Shown here: one piece after another, positions 1 through 7,911 of the stretch
How positions within the stretch are numbered: position 1 is the first letter of the stretch
Layout: each line of letters begins with the position of its first letter
Origin: Phycisphaera sp.
GTDB lineage: Bacteria; Planctomycetota; Phycisphaerae; Phycisphaerales; SM1A02
Assembly: GCA_016124975.1 (NCBI GenBank)
Contig: WGMP01000016.1
Location: 20,414-84,413, forward strand
Direction: 5' to 3'
DNA: 64,000 nt
Notes under the pieces: model-generated
What the model was told of the DNA's origin: nothing
The model's input: only the letters and a program-made list of their open reading frames with translations
Databases searched by the model: none
Position numbers and translations under genes: made by a program

Positions 1-138
1 CACGCCGTCGCCTGCGAGGGCGGAGGCCGCAGCGGAGAATGCAAGGAGCGCCGCCGCCAGGCCTTGGCGTGCGCGTGCGTGCGGGGTGCGGCTGGAGTTC
101 GCGTTCGTGTCGCGCTGCGGGGCGCTGGAGATATCCAT
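1..138 (-). CDS. Secreted protein of unknown function, N-terminal fragment only
   Basis: The first 46 codons of a minus-strand gene that runs off the window edge. The ATG at 138 is preceded by a GAGGAA Shine-Dalgarno with 7-nt spacing. The product has a long polar N-region with several Arg, then a hydrophobic stretch (LAAALLAFSAAASALA) followed by GDGV, which reads as a Sec signal peptide with an Ala-x-Ala type cleavage site. What the mature protein does cannot be told from this piece. Confidence 0.55.
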   Translation of the reverse strand, partial: MDISSAPQRDTNANSSRTPHARARQGLAAALLAFSAAASALAGDGV

Positions 139-506
139 CAGACGGTTCCTCGGGAGCAGTGCCGCATGCGCGGAATGCCACGGTGTACGCAGGTCTCAGT
201 GGCCTGATGCAGATCGGTCGAGCGTTTCGACGCACGAACGCAACTAACTCGCGCGTGTCGCCACGCATCCTCCCGGACCGCGGGGAGCGGGGGCGGGTCG
301 GACCTTTCCAAGTTATACGCCGAGCGTTCAGATGGAAGGGGGAGGCGCGGGGTATTTGGAACTTCTGTGATTTCCTGAGCAACCGCACAAGCGCCGCGTC
401 TCGAAACCTGCGGGCGGGGGGGCGATCGAGGCGGTCGCCGCGTTGGGGGAAAGGCGCTCGGCGGGTTCCGCGCCATCCGCTCCGATCACGGACGAAAGTC
501 GGTCGA
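139..506. other. Intergenic region between divergent genes
   Basis: About 380 bp separate the truncated minus-strand gene from the TPR gene. Open frames here have atypical Arg/Ser-rich composition and no family resemblance, so I do not call them. The only signal I see is the TAGATT box at 507-512 just before the TPR gene. Confidence 0.5.
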
Positions 507-512
507 TAGATT
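507..512 (+). promoter_or_regulatory. Candidate -10 box (TAGATT) of the TPR-CRTAC1 operon
   Basis: TAGATT ends 9 nt before the ATG at 522, so any transcript would have almost no leader. There is no Shine-Dalgarno in the gap. It is one of a recurring set of TANNNT boxes next to start codons in this window. Confidence 0.4.
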
Positions 513-521
513 GGGACTGCG

Positions 522-1475
522 ATGCGCGAACCCTCGCCCAGCTTCCTCTTGCCCACCTATCTCAGGAACGCCGCGGTGGCGGCCGCGATGGTCGTGGTCA
601 TGGTCATGGTCATGGCGGCAGCAGTGGCGGCGGGAGAGCTTCCCACGCAGGTGGCGCCGGGGCCCGCGCGCGGCCAGGTGGGGGCGCCTGGTGCTGCAAA
701 CTCCCCGTCCGACCCGCGCCTCGACGGCGCGGTGCGCGTCCTCACGCGCGGCGGGTTTCGCGAAGCGGAGGAGATCGCGCGCGCCGCGCTCGCGAGCGAT
801 GCGACGAGCGACCGCGCCGCGGCCATCCTCGGCATCGCGCTCTCGAAGCAGAAGCGCTACACCGACGCGCGCGCCTGGCTCGAGCGCGCCCGCGACTCGA
901 CGCAGGCGTTTCCCGAGCGTCGCCACGCGGCGCACTTCCTCGGTTGGTGCTGCTATCACCTCGGCGACCTCGATGCGGCGCGCGCGGCCTTCGAGCTGCA
1001 CCTGAAGGCGGTGCCCGACGAACCCGACAGCACCTTCGGGCTCGGGCTCGTGGCGCTCGATGAAGACAGGCTCGACGACGCGGAGAAGCACTTCAATGCC
1101 GCGCTGGTGCGGTTCCGCGCGCTCGGGGCCAACGGGAAGCCGCGCGGCGCCGACGAAGCGAAGGCCCTGACGCGCCTGGGCGATGTGGCGCTGCGCCGCG
1201 ACGACCCCGCGGCCGCGAAGCGATTCCTCGAGGCCGCCGTCGCGGCGAGCCCCGTCCAGCACGAGACCTGGTCGAAGATGGCGCGCGTCTGCGACCGACT
1301 CGGCGACCACGCCGCCGCAGACGCCGCGCGCGCGAACGCGGAGCGGATTCTCGAGTCGCTCGGAAGGCGGGAGCGCCCGCAGCCGGATTCGCCCTCCGCG
1401 ACGGACGGCGCGCCGACGCCCGCTGCGACTTCCGAAGCGCCTTCCTCCGCGCCTCCCTCGCAACCGAGCCCATGA
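522..1475 (+). CDS. Membrane-anchored or secreted TPR-repeat protein
   Basis: 317 aa. A strongly hydrophobic Val/Met/Ala-rich segment at about residues 17-37 is a signal peptide or anchor. From about residue 60 to 260 there are helical TPR-like units, such as HFLGWCCYHLGDLDAARAAF followed by FGLGLVALDEDRLDDAEKHF. The C-terminal 50 residues are a disordered Pro/Ala/Ser tail. TPR arrays are protein-interaction scaffolds. The stop overlaps the next start in an ATGA, so this protein is probably made together with the CRTAC1 protein and may bind it outside the cytoplasm; that partnership is inference. The exact function is unknown. Confidence 0.75.
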   Translation: MREPSPSFLLPTYLRNAAVAAAMVVVMVMVMAAAVAAGELPTQVAPGPARGQVGAPGAANSPSDPRLDGAVRVLTRGGFREAEEIARAALASDATSDRAAAILGIALSKQKRYTDARAWLERARDSTQAFPERRHAAHFLGWCCYHLGDLDAARAAFELHLKAVPDEPDSTFGLGLVALDEDRLDDAEKHFNAALVRFRALGANGKPRGADEAKALTRLGDVALRRDDPAAAKRFLEAAVAASPVQHETWSKMARVCDRLGDHAAADAARANAERILESLGRRERPQPDSPSATDGAPTPAATSEAPSSAPPSQPSP

Positions 1476-3172
1476 TCGCACTCGCCGCACTTTCCCTTGC
1501 GCTGCCTGCGGCTTCCGCGGCGACGAATCCCCCCGCCGCGGCGCCATCGGGCCCGCGCTTCACCGATGTGAGCGCGACTACAGGCATCGAGCTGACGCCA
1601 ACCTCAGGCGTGCATCCGCGGGAACTGATCCTCGAGGTGAAGGGTGGCGGGCTCGGGCTCGTCGACTTCGACCGAGACGGCGACCTCGACCTCTTCGTGC
1701 CGAACGGCGCCACGCTCGCGGACCCCGAGCGCGGCCCGGGCGCGCGGCTCTATCGAAACGACGGCGGCCTGCGCTTCACCGATGTCACCGCGAGTAGCGG
1801 CATCCGCCACACGCGGTGGAGCTTCGGCGTTGCGGTCGGCGATGTCGACGGCGACGGCTTCGACGACATCTTCATCGCGTGCTTCGGGCCCGATGTCCTC
1901 CTGCGCAACAAGGGCGACGGGACCTTCGAGGACATCTCCGCGCGTGCGTCGATCGCCGACGACGGATGGAGCACGAGCGCGGCCTTCGCGGACCTCGACG
2001 CGGACGGCGATCTCGACCTCTTCGTGTGCCGCTACCTCGCGTTCGACCCCGCGCGGCCCTTGCCGCCCGCGAACTTCAAGGGCATGGCCGTGATCGCGGG
2101 GCCGAAGGGCTACGAGCCCGCGCGGGACCTCGTCTACGAGAATCTCGGCGGCGGCCGCTTCGCAGAGCGATCGCGCGAGTGGGGCTTCGCGGCGGCGCGC
2201 AGCGCGTTCGCGCTCAATCTCGCGGTCCTCGACTTCACCGGCGACGGGATGCTCGATGTCTATGTCGGGAACGACTCGCAGGCGAGCCACCTGTTCGTCG
2301 CGACGCGCGGCGAGGGCGGCGGCGATGCGAGCGGCGACGGCGCCATCCGCTTCACCGACCAAGGCCTCCGCTCGGGAATCGGCGTGAACGGCGAGGGACT
2401 CGAGCAGGCGACGATGGGCGTCGCCGTCGCCGATGTCGACGGCAACGGCCGCCCCGATCTCTTCACGACGAACTTTTCGAGCGACACGAACACGCTGCAC
2501 CTCAACCTCGACGGACGCAGCTTCGACGACCGCACGAACCAGTTCGGTCTTGGCGCGCCGAGTCGCACCATGGTCGGCTGGGCGGCGGGCTTCGCGGACT
2601 TCGACCACGACGCGGACGAGGACCTCTTCGTGGTGAACGGCCATGTCTACCCGCAGGCGACGAAGCAGGCGATGGACTCGGACTACGCGCAGCCGCCGCA
2701 GCTCTTCGTCCGCGACGGACGGCGCTTCGCGGTCGCGCAGGCGGCGGGTGCGTGGACGCCCGCGCCCGAGGTCGGGCGCACGGCGGTCTTCGCAGACCTC
2801 GACCTCGACGGCGACATCGACATCGTCTCGGCGGGGCTCGATGCGCCGGTCCGCGTGCTGCGCAACGACCACGATCGCGTCGACGACTGGATCGTCGTGA
2901 CGCCGCGCGATTCGCGTCCACGCGGCGTGGCGCGCGACATCGTGGGGGCCGTGGTCGAGCTGAGGCCGCGCGATGGCGGCGCTGTCCAGCGACGCTACAT
3001 CACGGCAGGCGGGCCGTTCCAATCGACCGCGACCCGAGAGGCGCACTTCGGCGCGCCGCCCGCGCTCGGCGCGGTCGACATCGTGGTGCGTTTCCTCGAC
3101 GGAACGGAAGTCCGCGTCGACGACGCACCGCGCGGACGGCGGATCTCTGTCGATCGGAACGATGCCAAGTGA
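1472..3172 (+). CDS. Secreted CRTAC1-type FG-GAP/VCBS protein with ASPIC/UnbV domain
   Basis: 566 aa with an N-terminal signal peptide (residues 1-17). At least seven FG-GAP/VCBS calcium-binding blades follow, with cores such as LVDFDRDGDLDLFVPNG, VGDVDGDGFDDIFIACFG and VADVDGNGRPDLFTTNF, which predict a beta-propeller. Residues about 480-566 match the ASPIC/UnbV module (VGAVVELRPRDG, YITAGGPFQSTATREAHFG). Such proteins are numerous in planctomycetes and often sit next to TPR proteins, as here, where the two genes overlap by 4 bp. No enzymatic activity is apparent. A structural or surface-binding role is inferred. Confidence 0.85.
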   Translation: MIALAALSLALPAASAATNPPAAAPSGPRFTDVSATTGIELTPTSGVHPRELILEVKGGGLGLVDFDRDGDLDLFVPNGATLADPERGPGARLYRNDGGLRFTDVTASSGIRHTRWSFGVAVGDVDGDGFDDIFIACFGPDVLLRNKGDGTFEDISARASIADDGWSTSAAFADLDADGDLDLFVCRYLAFDPARPLPPANFKGMAVIAGPKGYEPARDLVYENLGGGRFAERSREWGFAAARSAFALNLAVLDFTGDGMLDVYVGNDSQASHLFVATRGEGGGDASGDGAIRFTDQGLRSGIGVNGEGLEQATMGVAVADVDGNGRPDLFTTNFSSDTNTLHLNLDGRSFDDRTNQFGLGAPSRTMVGWAAGFADFDHDADEDLFVVNGHVYPQATKQAMDSDYAQPPQLFVRDGRRFAVAQAAGAWTPAPEVGRTAVFADLDLDGDIDIVSAGLDAPVRVLRNDHDRVDDWIVVTPRDSRPRGVARDIVGAVVELRPRDGGAVQRRYITAGGPFQSTATREAHFGAPPALGAVDIVVRFLDGTEVRVDDAPRGRRISVDRNDAK

Positions 3173-3220
3173 GTGGCTGAGGCTGCGCGAGCAGGCACGG
3201 CCCCGGGCGACGCCCGCGTA

Positions 3221-3688
3221 CTACATCGCGATCTCGACGATGGTGTATCGCCGTGCGCCGCGGGGAAGATCGACGCGGATCGTCTCGCCGACGCGCGCCT
3301 TCATGAGCGCCACGCCCATCGGGCTCGTCGTGGTGACCTCGATGTAGTCGAGGTCGAAGCGGCCCGTCGACTGTCCGACGAGGCGATAGAGGTCCTCGTC
3401 GCCGCCATCGTCGTCGCGGAGGCGCACGATCGCGCCCACGAAGACCATGTCCTGCGGCAGGGCGCTCGAGTCGGCGACCTGCGCCTTGGCGAGTCGCTCC
3501 TCGAGCTCCTTGATCTTGGCGTCGTTCATCGCCTTGTCTTCGCGCGAGGCGTGGTACTCCGCGTTCTCCCTGAGGTCCCCGAGGGCGCGCGCCTCCGCGA
3601 TGCGCTGGATGAGCATCTTGTCCATCGCGCGCAGCTCTGCGAGCTTCTCGGTAAGCAGGGCCTTCTCTTCAGAAGTGATGAAGTCCAT
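3221..3688 (-). CDS. greA: Transcription elongation factor GreA
   Basis: 155 aa, the normal GreA length. The N-terminal coiled coil holds the diagnostic DLRENAEYHASRED motif (about residues 38-51), whose acidic tip enters the RNA polymerase secondary channel to trigger cleavage of backtracked transcripts. The C-terminal FKBP-like domain contains SPMGVALMKARVGETI. I chose the ATG at 3688 over a longer frame from 3766 because a GAGGA Shine-Dalgarno lies 7 nt upstream and the upstream residues are Arg-rich and not conserved. A terminator hairpin (3735-3760) separates it from the gene before it. Confidence 0.95.
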   Translation of the reverse strand: MDFITSEEKALLTEKLAELRAMDKMLIQRIAEARALGDLRENAEYHASREDKAMNDAKIKELEERLAKAQVADSSALPQDMVFVGAIVRLRDDDGGDEDLYRLVGQSTGRFDLDYIEVTTTSPMGVALMKARVGETIRVDLPRGARRYTIVEIAM

Positions 3689-3734
3689 GGCGGGTCCTCG
3701 CAACAGTCGGGCCAACAGGCCTCGGGAAAACAGG

Positions 3735-3760
3735 CGACGCGGGAGGTGGCTCCCGCGTCG
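3735..3760 (-). terminator. Intrinsic terminator between the membrane-protein gene and greA
   Basis: A perfect 11-bp inverted repeat (cgacgcgggag / ctcccgcgtcg) with a 4-nt loop. On the minus strand it is followed within 4 nt by TTTT. It begins 3 bp after the stop codon of the 3763-4728 gene. It could also act as an attenuator in front of greA. Confidence 0.7.
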
Positions 3761-3762
3761 GC

Positions 3763-4728
3763 TCAATAGTCTAGCGGAAGGCCACCCTCAGGTCGACCGC
3801 GCGCGAGCCGTCTGACCCGGGCGGTCAGAAGCACGGTCCAGGCGACGACCGCGACCACGAGCGCCGTGCGCAGGATCGCGAGGTCCGTGGACGGCGGGTC
3901 GAGTGGCGTCGGCGAGGCGAATCGACCGAGAAGCGCGGGCGCGCTGACGGGAAGGACCGAATCGAGCCAGCCACGAGCCTCTGTCTCCACGGTGCCCGGG
4001 GCCCCGAAGGAGGAATCCGCGCTTGGCGCGAACCACTCCCCGACGACCGCGAGCGCGAACGGAACAAGCGCGGCGCCCGCGGCCACCAGCATGCCCGCGG
4101 TGCGGCGAAGCTGCGACCGCGCGCCCTGCACGGCACCGAGCAGCGCGGCGGTGAGCGCGATGGCCGCGGCCAGCGCGCCGATGACGCAGAGCGTGCGCGT
4201 GAGCGTCCAGCTTGTCACGAGCCGCAGCGGCCACACCACGACCTGCACCAGCACCACGAGCGCGAGGGCGTCAAGCACGGCCTGGAGGATCGGCGCGCGC
4301 GAGGGCCGCGCCGAGAGGCGCAGCAGGGGCCAGCCGATGGCGATGCCGATGCCGATCGAGACGAACAGGATCTCAAGCGACGGACCGTAGCTCGCAGCCT
4401 GCGGCTGCACGGGCGGACGGATGCCGAAGAGCAGCACCCACGACAGGAAGATCCAGAGCGCGGCGAGCACGACGAGCCCGCGTGGCACCGTGAGCGGCAC
4501 GGTGTCGTCGTCGCGGTGGCCGCCGCCGTCGTTTCTTTCGCGACGCGCCGTCGGCCCCTCGTCGTCGAGCGCGGGAATCGCCGCAGCGAGCGCGTCGCGC
4601 GCGGCCGCGCCGTCGACGGGGCCCTCGGGCGTCTCAGGTGCATCGCGCACGACATCCCGCGACGCCCCGTCGATTGGCGGGAGGTCGAGCGGGTCGCGGT
4701 CGCCTGCACGATTCGGGTCGCTTGTCAC
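3763..4728 (-). CDS. Polytopic membrane protein of unknown function
   Basis: 321 aa starting with GTG at 4728. The first 75 residues are acidic, Pro/Asp-rich and probably disordered and cytoplasmic. About six transmembrane helices follow, for example GLVVLAALWIFLSWVLLFGI, ILFVSIGIGIAIGWPLL and a last one near TALVVAVVAWTVLLTA. There is no recognisable catalytic motif and I do not recognise the family. It sits between the FtsQ-like gene and greA on the same strand and ends in its own terminator. A link to the envelope genes upstream is possible but not shown. Confidence 0.65.
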   Translation of the reverse strand: MTSDPNRAGDRDPLDLPPIDGASRDVVRDAPETPEGPVDGAAARDALAAAIPALDDEGPTARRERNDGGGHRDDDTVPLTVPRGLVVLAALWIFLSWVLLFGIRPPVQPQAASYGPSLEILFVSIGIGIAIGWPLLRLSARPSRAPILQAVLDALALVVLVQVVVWPLRLVTSWTLTRTLCVIGALAAAIALTAALLGAVQGARSQLRRTAGMLVAAGAALVPFALAVVGEWFAPSADSSFGAPGTVETEARGWLDSVLPVSAPALLGRFASPTPLDPPSTDLAILRTALVVAVVAWTVLLTARVRRLARGRPEGGLPLDY

Positions 4729-4817
4729 GGGGAGGCTGCGCCCCTGAACGGTGTGGATGGTCGCCTCGGGGAACCCGCTGCGAGATGCCCGCGACTGCGC
4801 GGGTTTCCTCGGGAAAT

Positions 4818-5744
4818 CTACTGCTCCGCGGGCGCCGCGTCCGCGCGCAGCGTGACGAGGTCGCCACGGAGGTCGATCACGCGGCCCTGGCCACTGTCGA
4901 TGCGGCGCTCGGTTGCGTAAAGGTAGTCAAGCGTACGGAGCTTCGCCTCGGGCGTCACTTCCGACACAGAGCGGTCGTTCGGCGCGCGGCCCCAGAGGAC
5001 GCGGCCGTTGTGGCGCGAGACAAGCACGAGTTCACGCGCGTCGGTCGAGCGCGAGACATCGATCGCGCTCACCTCGGCGAACCACGCGCGCCCCGCGAGA
5101 AGCCGCGCGAGCTCAAGGCCCATCGCGACATCGGCGCCGGGCCACTTCGTGCCATAGCCGCCGACGGGCGCCGACGCGCTTCCGACGATGGCGACATAGT
5201 GCGGCGAAGCAGGGCGGTGGCCCGCGGTCCATTGCATTGGAAGTAGGCAACCTTCGTCGTCGACGAGGTAGTCGAAGGTCTCGTGGCGCACCACGGCGAA
5301 CGGCCGCACGAAGGTGGCGTCGACGAGGAAGCCGCCTGAGTCGGCGAGGCGCACCTGCTCGACCGAGCGGAACCAACCCGTCGAGAGAAGTGCCTCGCGT
5401 GCGGTCGCGAGCCTGCGCTGGTCGAGGAGTGACCCGTCGCCGACGGCGGCGAGGACGCGCTCGCGGACTTCCGCGCGCCGCAGGCCGTCGAACCAGCTGG
5501 GCGCGCTCGAGAACTCAAGGTCGAACGAGGCTGCCGCCACCGTCGCGCGCTCGGCGAGCCGCGTGCGCAGCTTCGGGACGCCCCACCAGAGGAGCGCCAC
5601 GCACGCGGCGAGGACACCCGCCGCGGCGAGGTTCGAGGCCGCGTTGCTCCCGGGCCCGAAGAAGCCGCGGAGGCCGTCGAGGCCATTGGCCAGCTGGCCT
5701 GAGAGCGCGGAGAGGAAAGATCGTTTGCGGGCGTTTCTGGCCAT
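4818..5744 (-). CDS. ftsQ: FtsQ/DivIB-like cell division protein
   Basis: 308 aa: a basic cytoplasmic N-terminus, one transmembrane helix at about residues 38-57, then a periplasmic part. The segment ERVLAAVGDGSLLDQRRLATAREALLSTGWFRSVEQVRL has the layout of a POTRA domain, and VDATFVRPFAVVRHETFDYLVDDEGCLLP resembles the FtsQ beta domain. The call rests mainly on position: murC-murB-ddl-ftsQ is the classic dcw order and all four run on this strand. An AAGGA box lies upstream of the start. A TACAGT box (minus strand, 5855-5860) could give it a promoter of its own in the 168-bp gap after ddl. Confidence 0.75.
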   Translation of the reverse strand: MARNARKRSFLSALSGQLANGLDGLRGFFGPGSNAASNLAAAGVLAACVALLWWGVPKLRTRLAERATVAAASFDLEFSSAPSWFDGLRRAEVRERVLAAVGDGSLLDQRRLATAREALLSTGWFRSVEQVRLADSGGFLVDATFVRPFAVVRHETFDYLVDDEGCLLPMQWTAGHRPASPHYVAIVGSASAPVGGYGTKWPGADVAMGLELARLLAGRAWFAEVSAIDVSRSTDARELVLVSRHNGRVLWGRAPNDRSVSEVTPEAKLRTLDYLYATERRIDSGQGRVIDLRGDLVTLRADAAPAEQ

Positions 5745-5854
5745 CCGTGGCCGTCCTTCTGGCTGAAAGAGGTGCTGTTCGCGTCGGTTGGTGCCGTTGG
5801 GCGGGGCCGCACAGGCGGGCTCCCTTGCCTTCTTTCGACCTGACGCGGTCGCGG

Positions 5855-5860
5855 ACTGTA
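5855..5860 (-). promoter_or_regulatory. Possible -10 box (TACAGT) upstream of the ftsQ-like gene
   Basis: Lies in the 168-bp gap between ddl and the ftsQ-like gene, about 110 nt before the start codon. No convincing -35 is visible. Confidence 0.25.
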
Positions 5861-5912
5861 TCTGTTTCCGACGCGTCTGAAGGCGGCACGGAGGAGGGGC
5901 TCGCGACGACCG

Positions 5913-6911
5913 TCAGGCGACGGGCACGGGCTCAGGCTTGCGCGGGTTCGGCTCGTCGTCGCGGGTCAGGGCAGCACGGGCGACCGAGGTACAGAACTCG
6001 GGCATCTCGACCCCCGTGTGCCTCGCAGCCATCGGCACGAGCGAGTGCGTCGTCATTCCAGGGGCCGTGTTGATCTCCAGGAACCACGCGCCCTGTGCGT
6101 TCACGATGAAGTCCGCCCGCGCCACATCCCGAAGACCCAGCGCGGCAAAGATCGCCCGCGTTGCGCCCCGCATCTCCTCCGCGACCTCGGGATCGAGCTC
6201 GGGGTCGACGAGATAGCGGGTGTCGTCGCGGTTGTACTTCGCTTCGTAGTCGTAGTACTCCGTCGCTGGAATGATCTCGATGATCGGGAGCACCTCGCCG
6301 TTCACGATGCCGACGGTCATCTCGCGTCCTTCGATGTACTCCTCCGCCATGAGGGAGGGGCGCTTCGCCTCGAGCTCCGCGCGGGCGATCATCACCTCCT
6401 GCTGGTCGCGGCAGATGCGCAGGTCGACGCTCGAGCCGTCGTTCGAGGGCTTGAGGACGAGCGGCGGATCGATGTCGATCAGCTCTCGCCGCAGCACCTC
6501 GCGCGCGCGCGGCGTGCGGATGTCGAGCCGCATGGCGTGCATCTTGGTGGCGAGCTTGTTCATGGCGATCGCGGCAGGCCGAGACTTCGGGCCGACGAAC
6601 GGCACGCCGTCCTCCTCCTCGAGCTGCTCGAGGATCCGCTGCAGTTCGCCGCCCTCGCCCCACGGGCCGTGGAGGACGGGGTACACGAGGTTCGGACGCT
6701 GCGCGCGAAGTCCCTCGAGGTCGATGCGGTCGATCACGAGCGGAACGACCTCGAACGCGCCGCCTTCCTCGAGCGCCTTGGCGACCTCTGCGCCCGAGTT
6801 GAGGCTCACCTCGCGCTCGGCATCGGGCCCGCCCATCAGCACCAGGACGCGCGGACGATGGGCGGCCTGTCGTGCGTGGTCGCGTCGTGCATGGTCGCGT
6901 GACTCAGACAT
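5913..6911 (-). CDS. ddl: D-alanine--D-alanine ligase
   Basis: 332 aa, a typical length. It makes the D-Ala-D-Ala dipeptide for peptidoglycan using ATP. Visible ATP-grasp motifs are MGGPDAEREVSL at the N-terminus, HGPWGEGGELQ, LKPSNDGSSV, EEYIEGREMTV, YNRDDTRYL, and FLEINTAPGMTTHSLVP near the C-terminus. The Tyr-rich EYYDYEAKY segment fits D-Ala rather than D-lactate specificity. A GAGGAG Shine-Dalgarno precedes the ATG. It follows murB after 40 bp and is presumably cotranscribed with murC and murB. It is evidence that this lineage makes peptidoglycan. Confidence 0.95.
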   Translation of the reverse strand: MSESRDHARRDHARQAAHRPRVLVLMGGPDAEREVSLNSGAEVAKALEEGGAFEVVPLVIDRIDLEGLRAQRPNLVYPVLHGPWGEGGELQRILEQLEEEDGVPFVGPKSRPAAIAMNKLATKMHAMRLDIRTPRAREVLRRELIDIDPPLVLKPSNDGSSVDLRICRDQQEVMIARAELEAKRPSLMAEEYIEGREMTVGIVNGEVLPIIEIIPATEYYDYEAKYNRDDTRYLVDPELDPEVAEEMRGATRAIFAALGLRDVARADFIVNAQGAWFLEINTAPGMTTHSLVPMAARHTGVEMPEFCTSVARAALTRDDEPNPRKPEPVPVA

Positions 6912-6951
6912 GGGGGACTCCTCTTGTAGACCGTCGGCTCCACCAACTCGA

Positions 6952-7911
6952 TCAGCCCGTTGCCTCGCCGCGACGCCAGAAGACGACTTCGGTCACAAGC
7001 TCGACACCGAACTGCTGCAGGACCTCCGCCTGCACACGCTCGACCAGCCGCCGCATGTCTGCGGCGGACGCATGGCCGGCCCCCTTCACACGATCGAACG
7101 CAAGGAAATTCCCGTGCTCCATGCTCACGACGGCGTCGCCGACGCGCGTGCCCTTGAGGCCCGCGAGGTCGATCAGCTTGCCCGCGCTCTCTCGCGAGCC
7201 GTCGGGCATCGTCGGGTTTCGGAACATGCAGCCCGCGCTCGCGGCGCCCATCGGCTGCGTCGACTTCTTGTAGGAGAAGATGTCGAGGACGCGCTTCCTG
7301 CACGCGACGGGGTCGTCTGGCTCGACGCGCAGCACCGCCCACGCCACCACGCCCGCGGGCAGGTTCGTCTCGCGATAGCCGAAGTGGAGTTCGCTGCGGC
7401 CGTAGACCCGGAGCTCGCCGTCGGTGCCGACGACGGCAACCGCCTCGACCGCGTCGCCGATTGCGCCGAACTTCCCGCCTGCGTTCATGCGGATCGCGCC
7501 GCCGAGGCTCGCGGGGATTCCCGACATCTGCTCGACGCCGCGAAGGCCGCGGCGCGCGCACTCGGTGACGAGTCGCTCCATCGACGCGCCGCCGTGGACG
7601 CGCATCCGCTCGACGAGGCCGTCTGCGTTGAACTCGACCGCCTTGAACGCGGGGTCGTCGAGAAGGACGACCACGCCGTCGACGCCTTCGTCGTCGACGA
7701 GCAGGTTCGCGCCCGAGCCGAGGACGCGCAGCGGGATCGCGTCGCGGCGGCAGCGCTCGACGAGCGTGGAGAGCGCTTCGACCGAGCGCGGGTGGATGAG
7801 GACATCCGCGGGGCCGCCGACGCCGTACCAGGTGAGGGGCCCGAGCGGCCGATCGAGCTCGGCCACGACATCGAGGTCTGCGTAGAGGCTCGCGGGTCCC
7901 GCCACGGTCAT
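6952..7911 (-). CDS. murB: UDP-N-acetylenolpyruvoylglucosamine reductase MurB
   Basis: 319 aa FAD enzyme that reduces enolpyruvyl-UDP-GlcNAc to UDP-MurNAc. Motifs: WYGVGGPADVLIHP and VLGSGANLLVDDEGVDG (FAD binding), GIPASLGGAIRMNAGG, FGYRETNL, and SAGCMFRNP in the catalytic region. The Glu in LVTEVVFW is the expected acid of the C-terminal domain. It is shorter than the E. coli type I enzyme and looks like a type II MurB. The start ATG at 7911 overlaps the murC stop in an ATGA, which indicates translational coupling. Confidence 0.95.
   Translation of the reverse strand: MTVAGPASLYADLDVVAELDRPLGPLTWYGVGGPADVLIHPRSVEALSTLVERCRRDAIPLRVLGSGANLLVDDEGVDGVVVLLDDPAFKAVEFNADGLVERMRVHGGASMERLVTECARRGLRGVEQMSGIPASLGGAIRMNAGGKFGAIGDAVEAVAVVGTDGELRVYGRSELHFGYRETNLPAGVVAWAVLRVEPDDPVACRKRVLDIFSYKKSTQPMGAASAGCMFRNPTMPDGSRESAGKLIDLAGLKGTRVGDAVVSMEHGNFLAFDRVKGAGHASAADMRRLVERVQAEVLQQFGVELVTEVVFWRRGEATG

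Noticed and set aside
3689..3766. Longer start for greA at 3766
   Set aside because: The extra residues are Arg-rich and unconserved, would overlap the upstream terminator, and a Shine-Dalgarno supports 3688.
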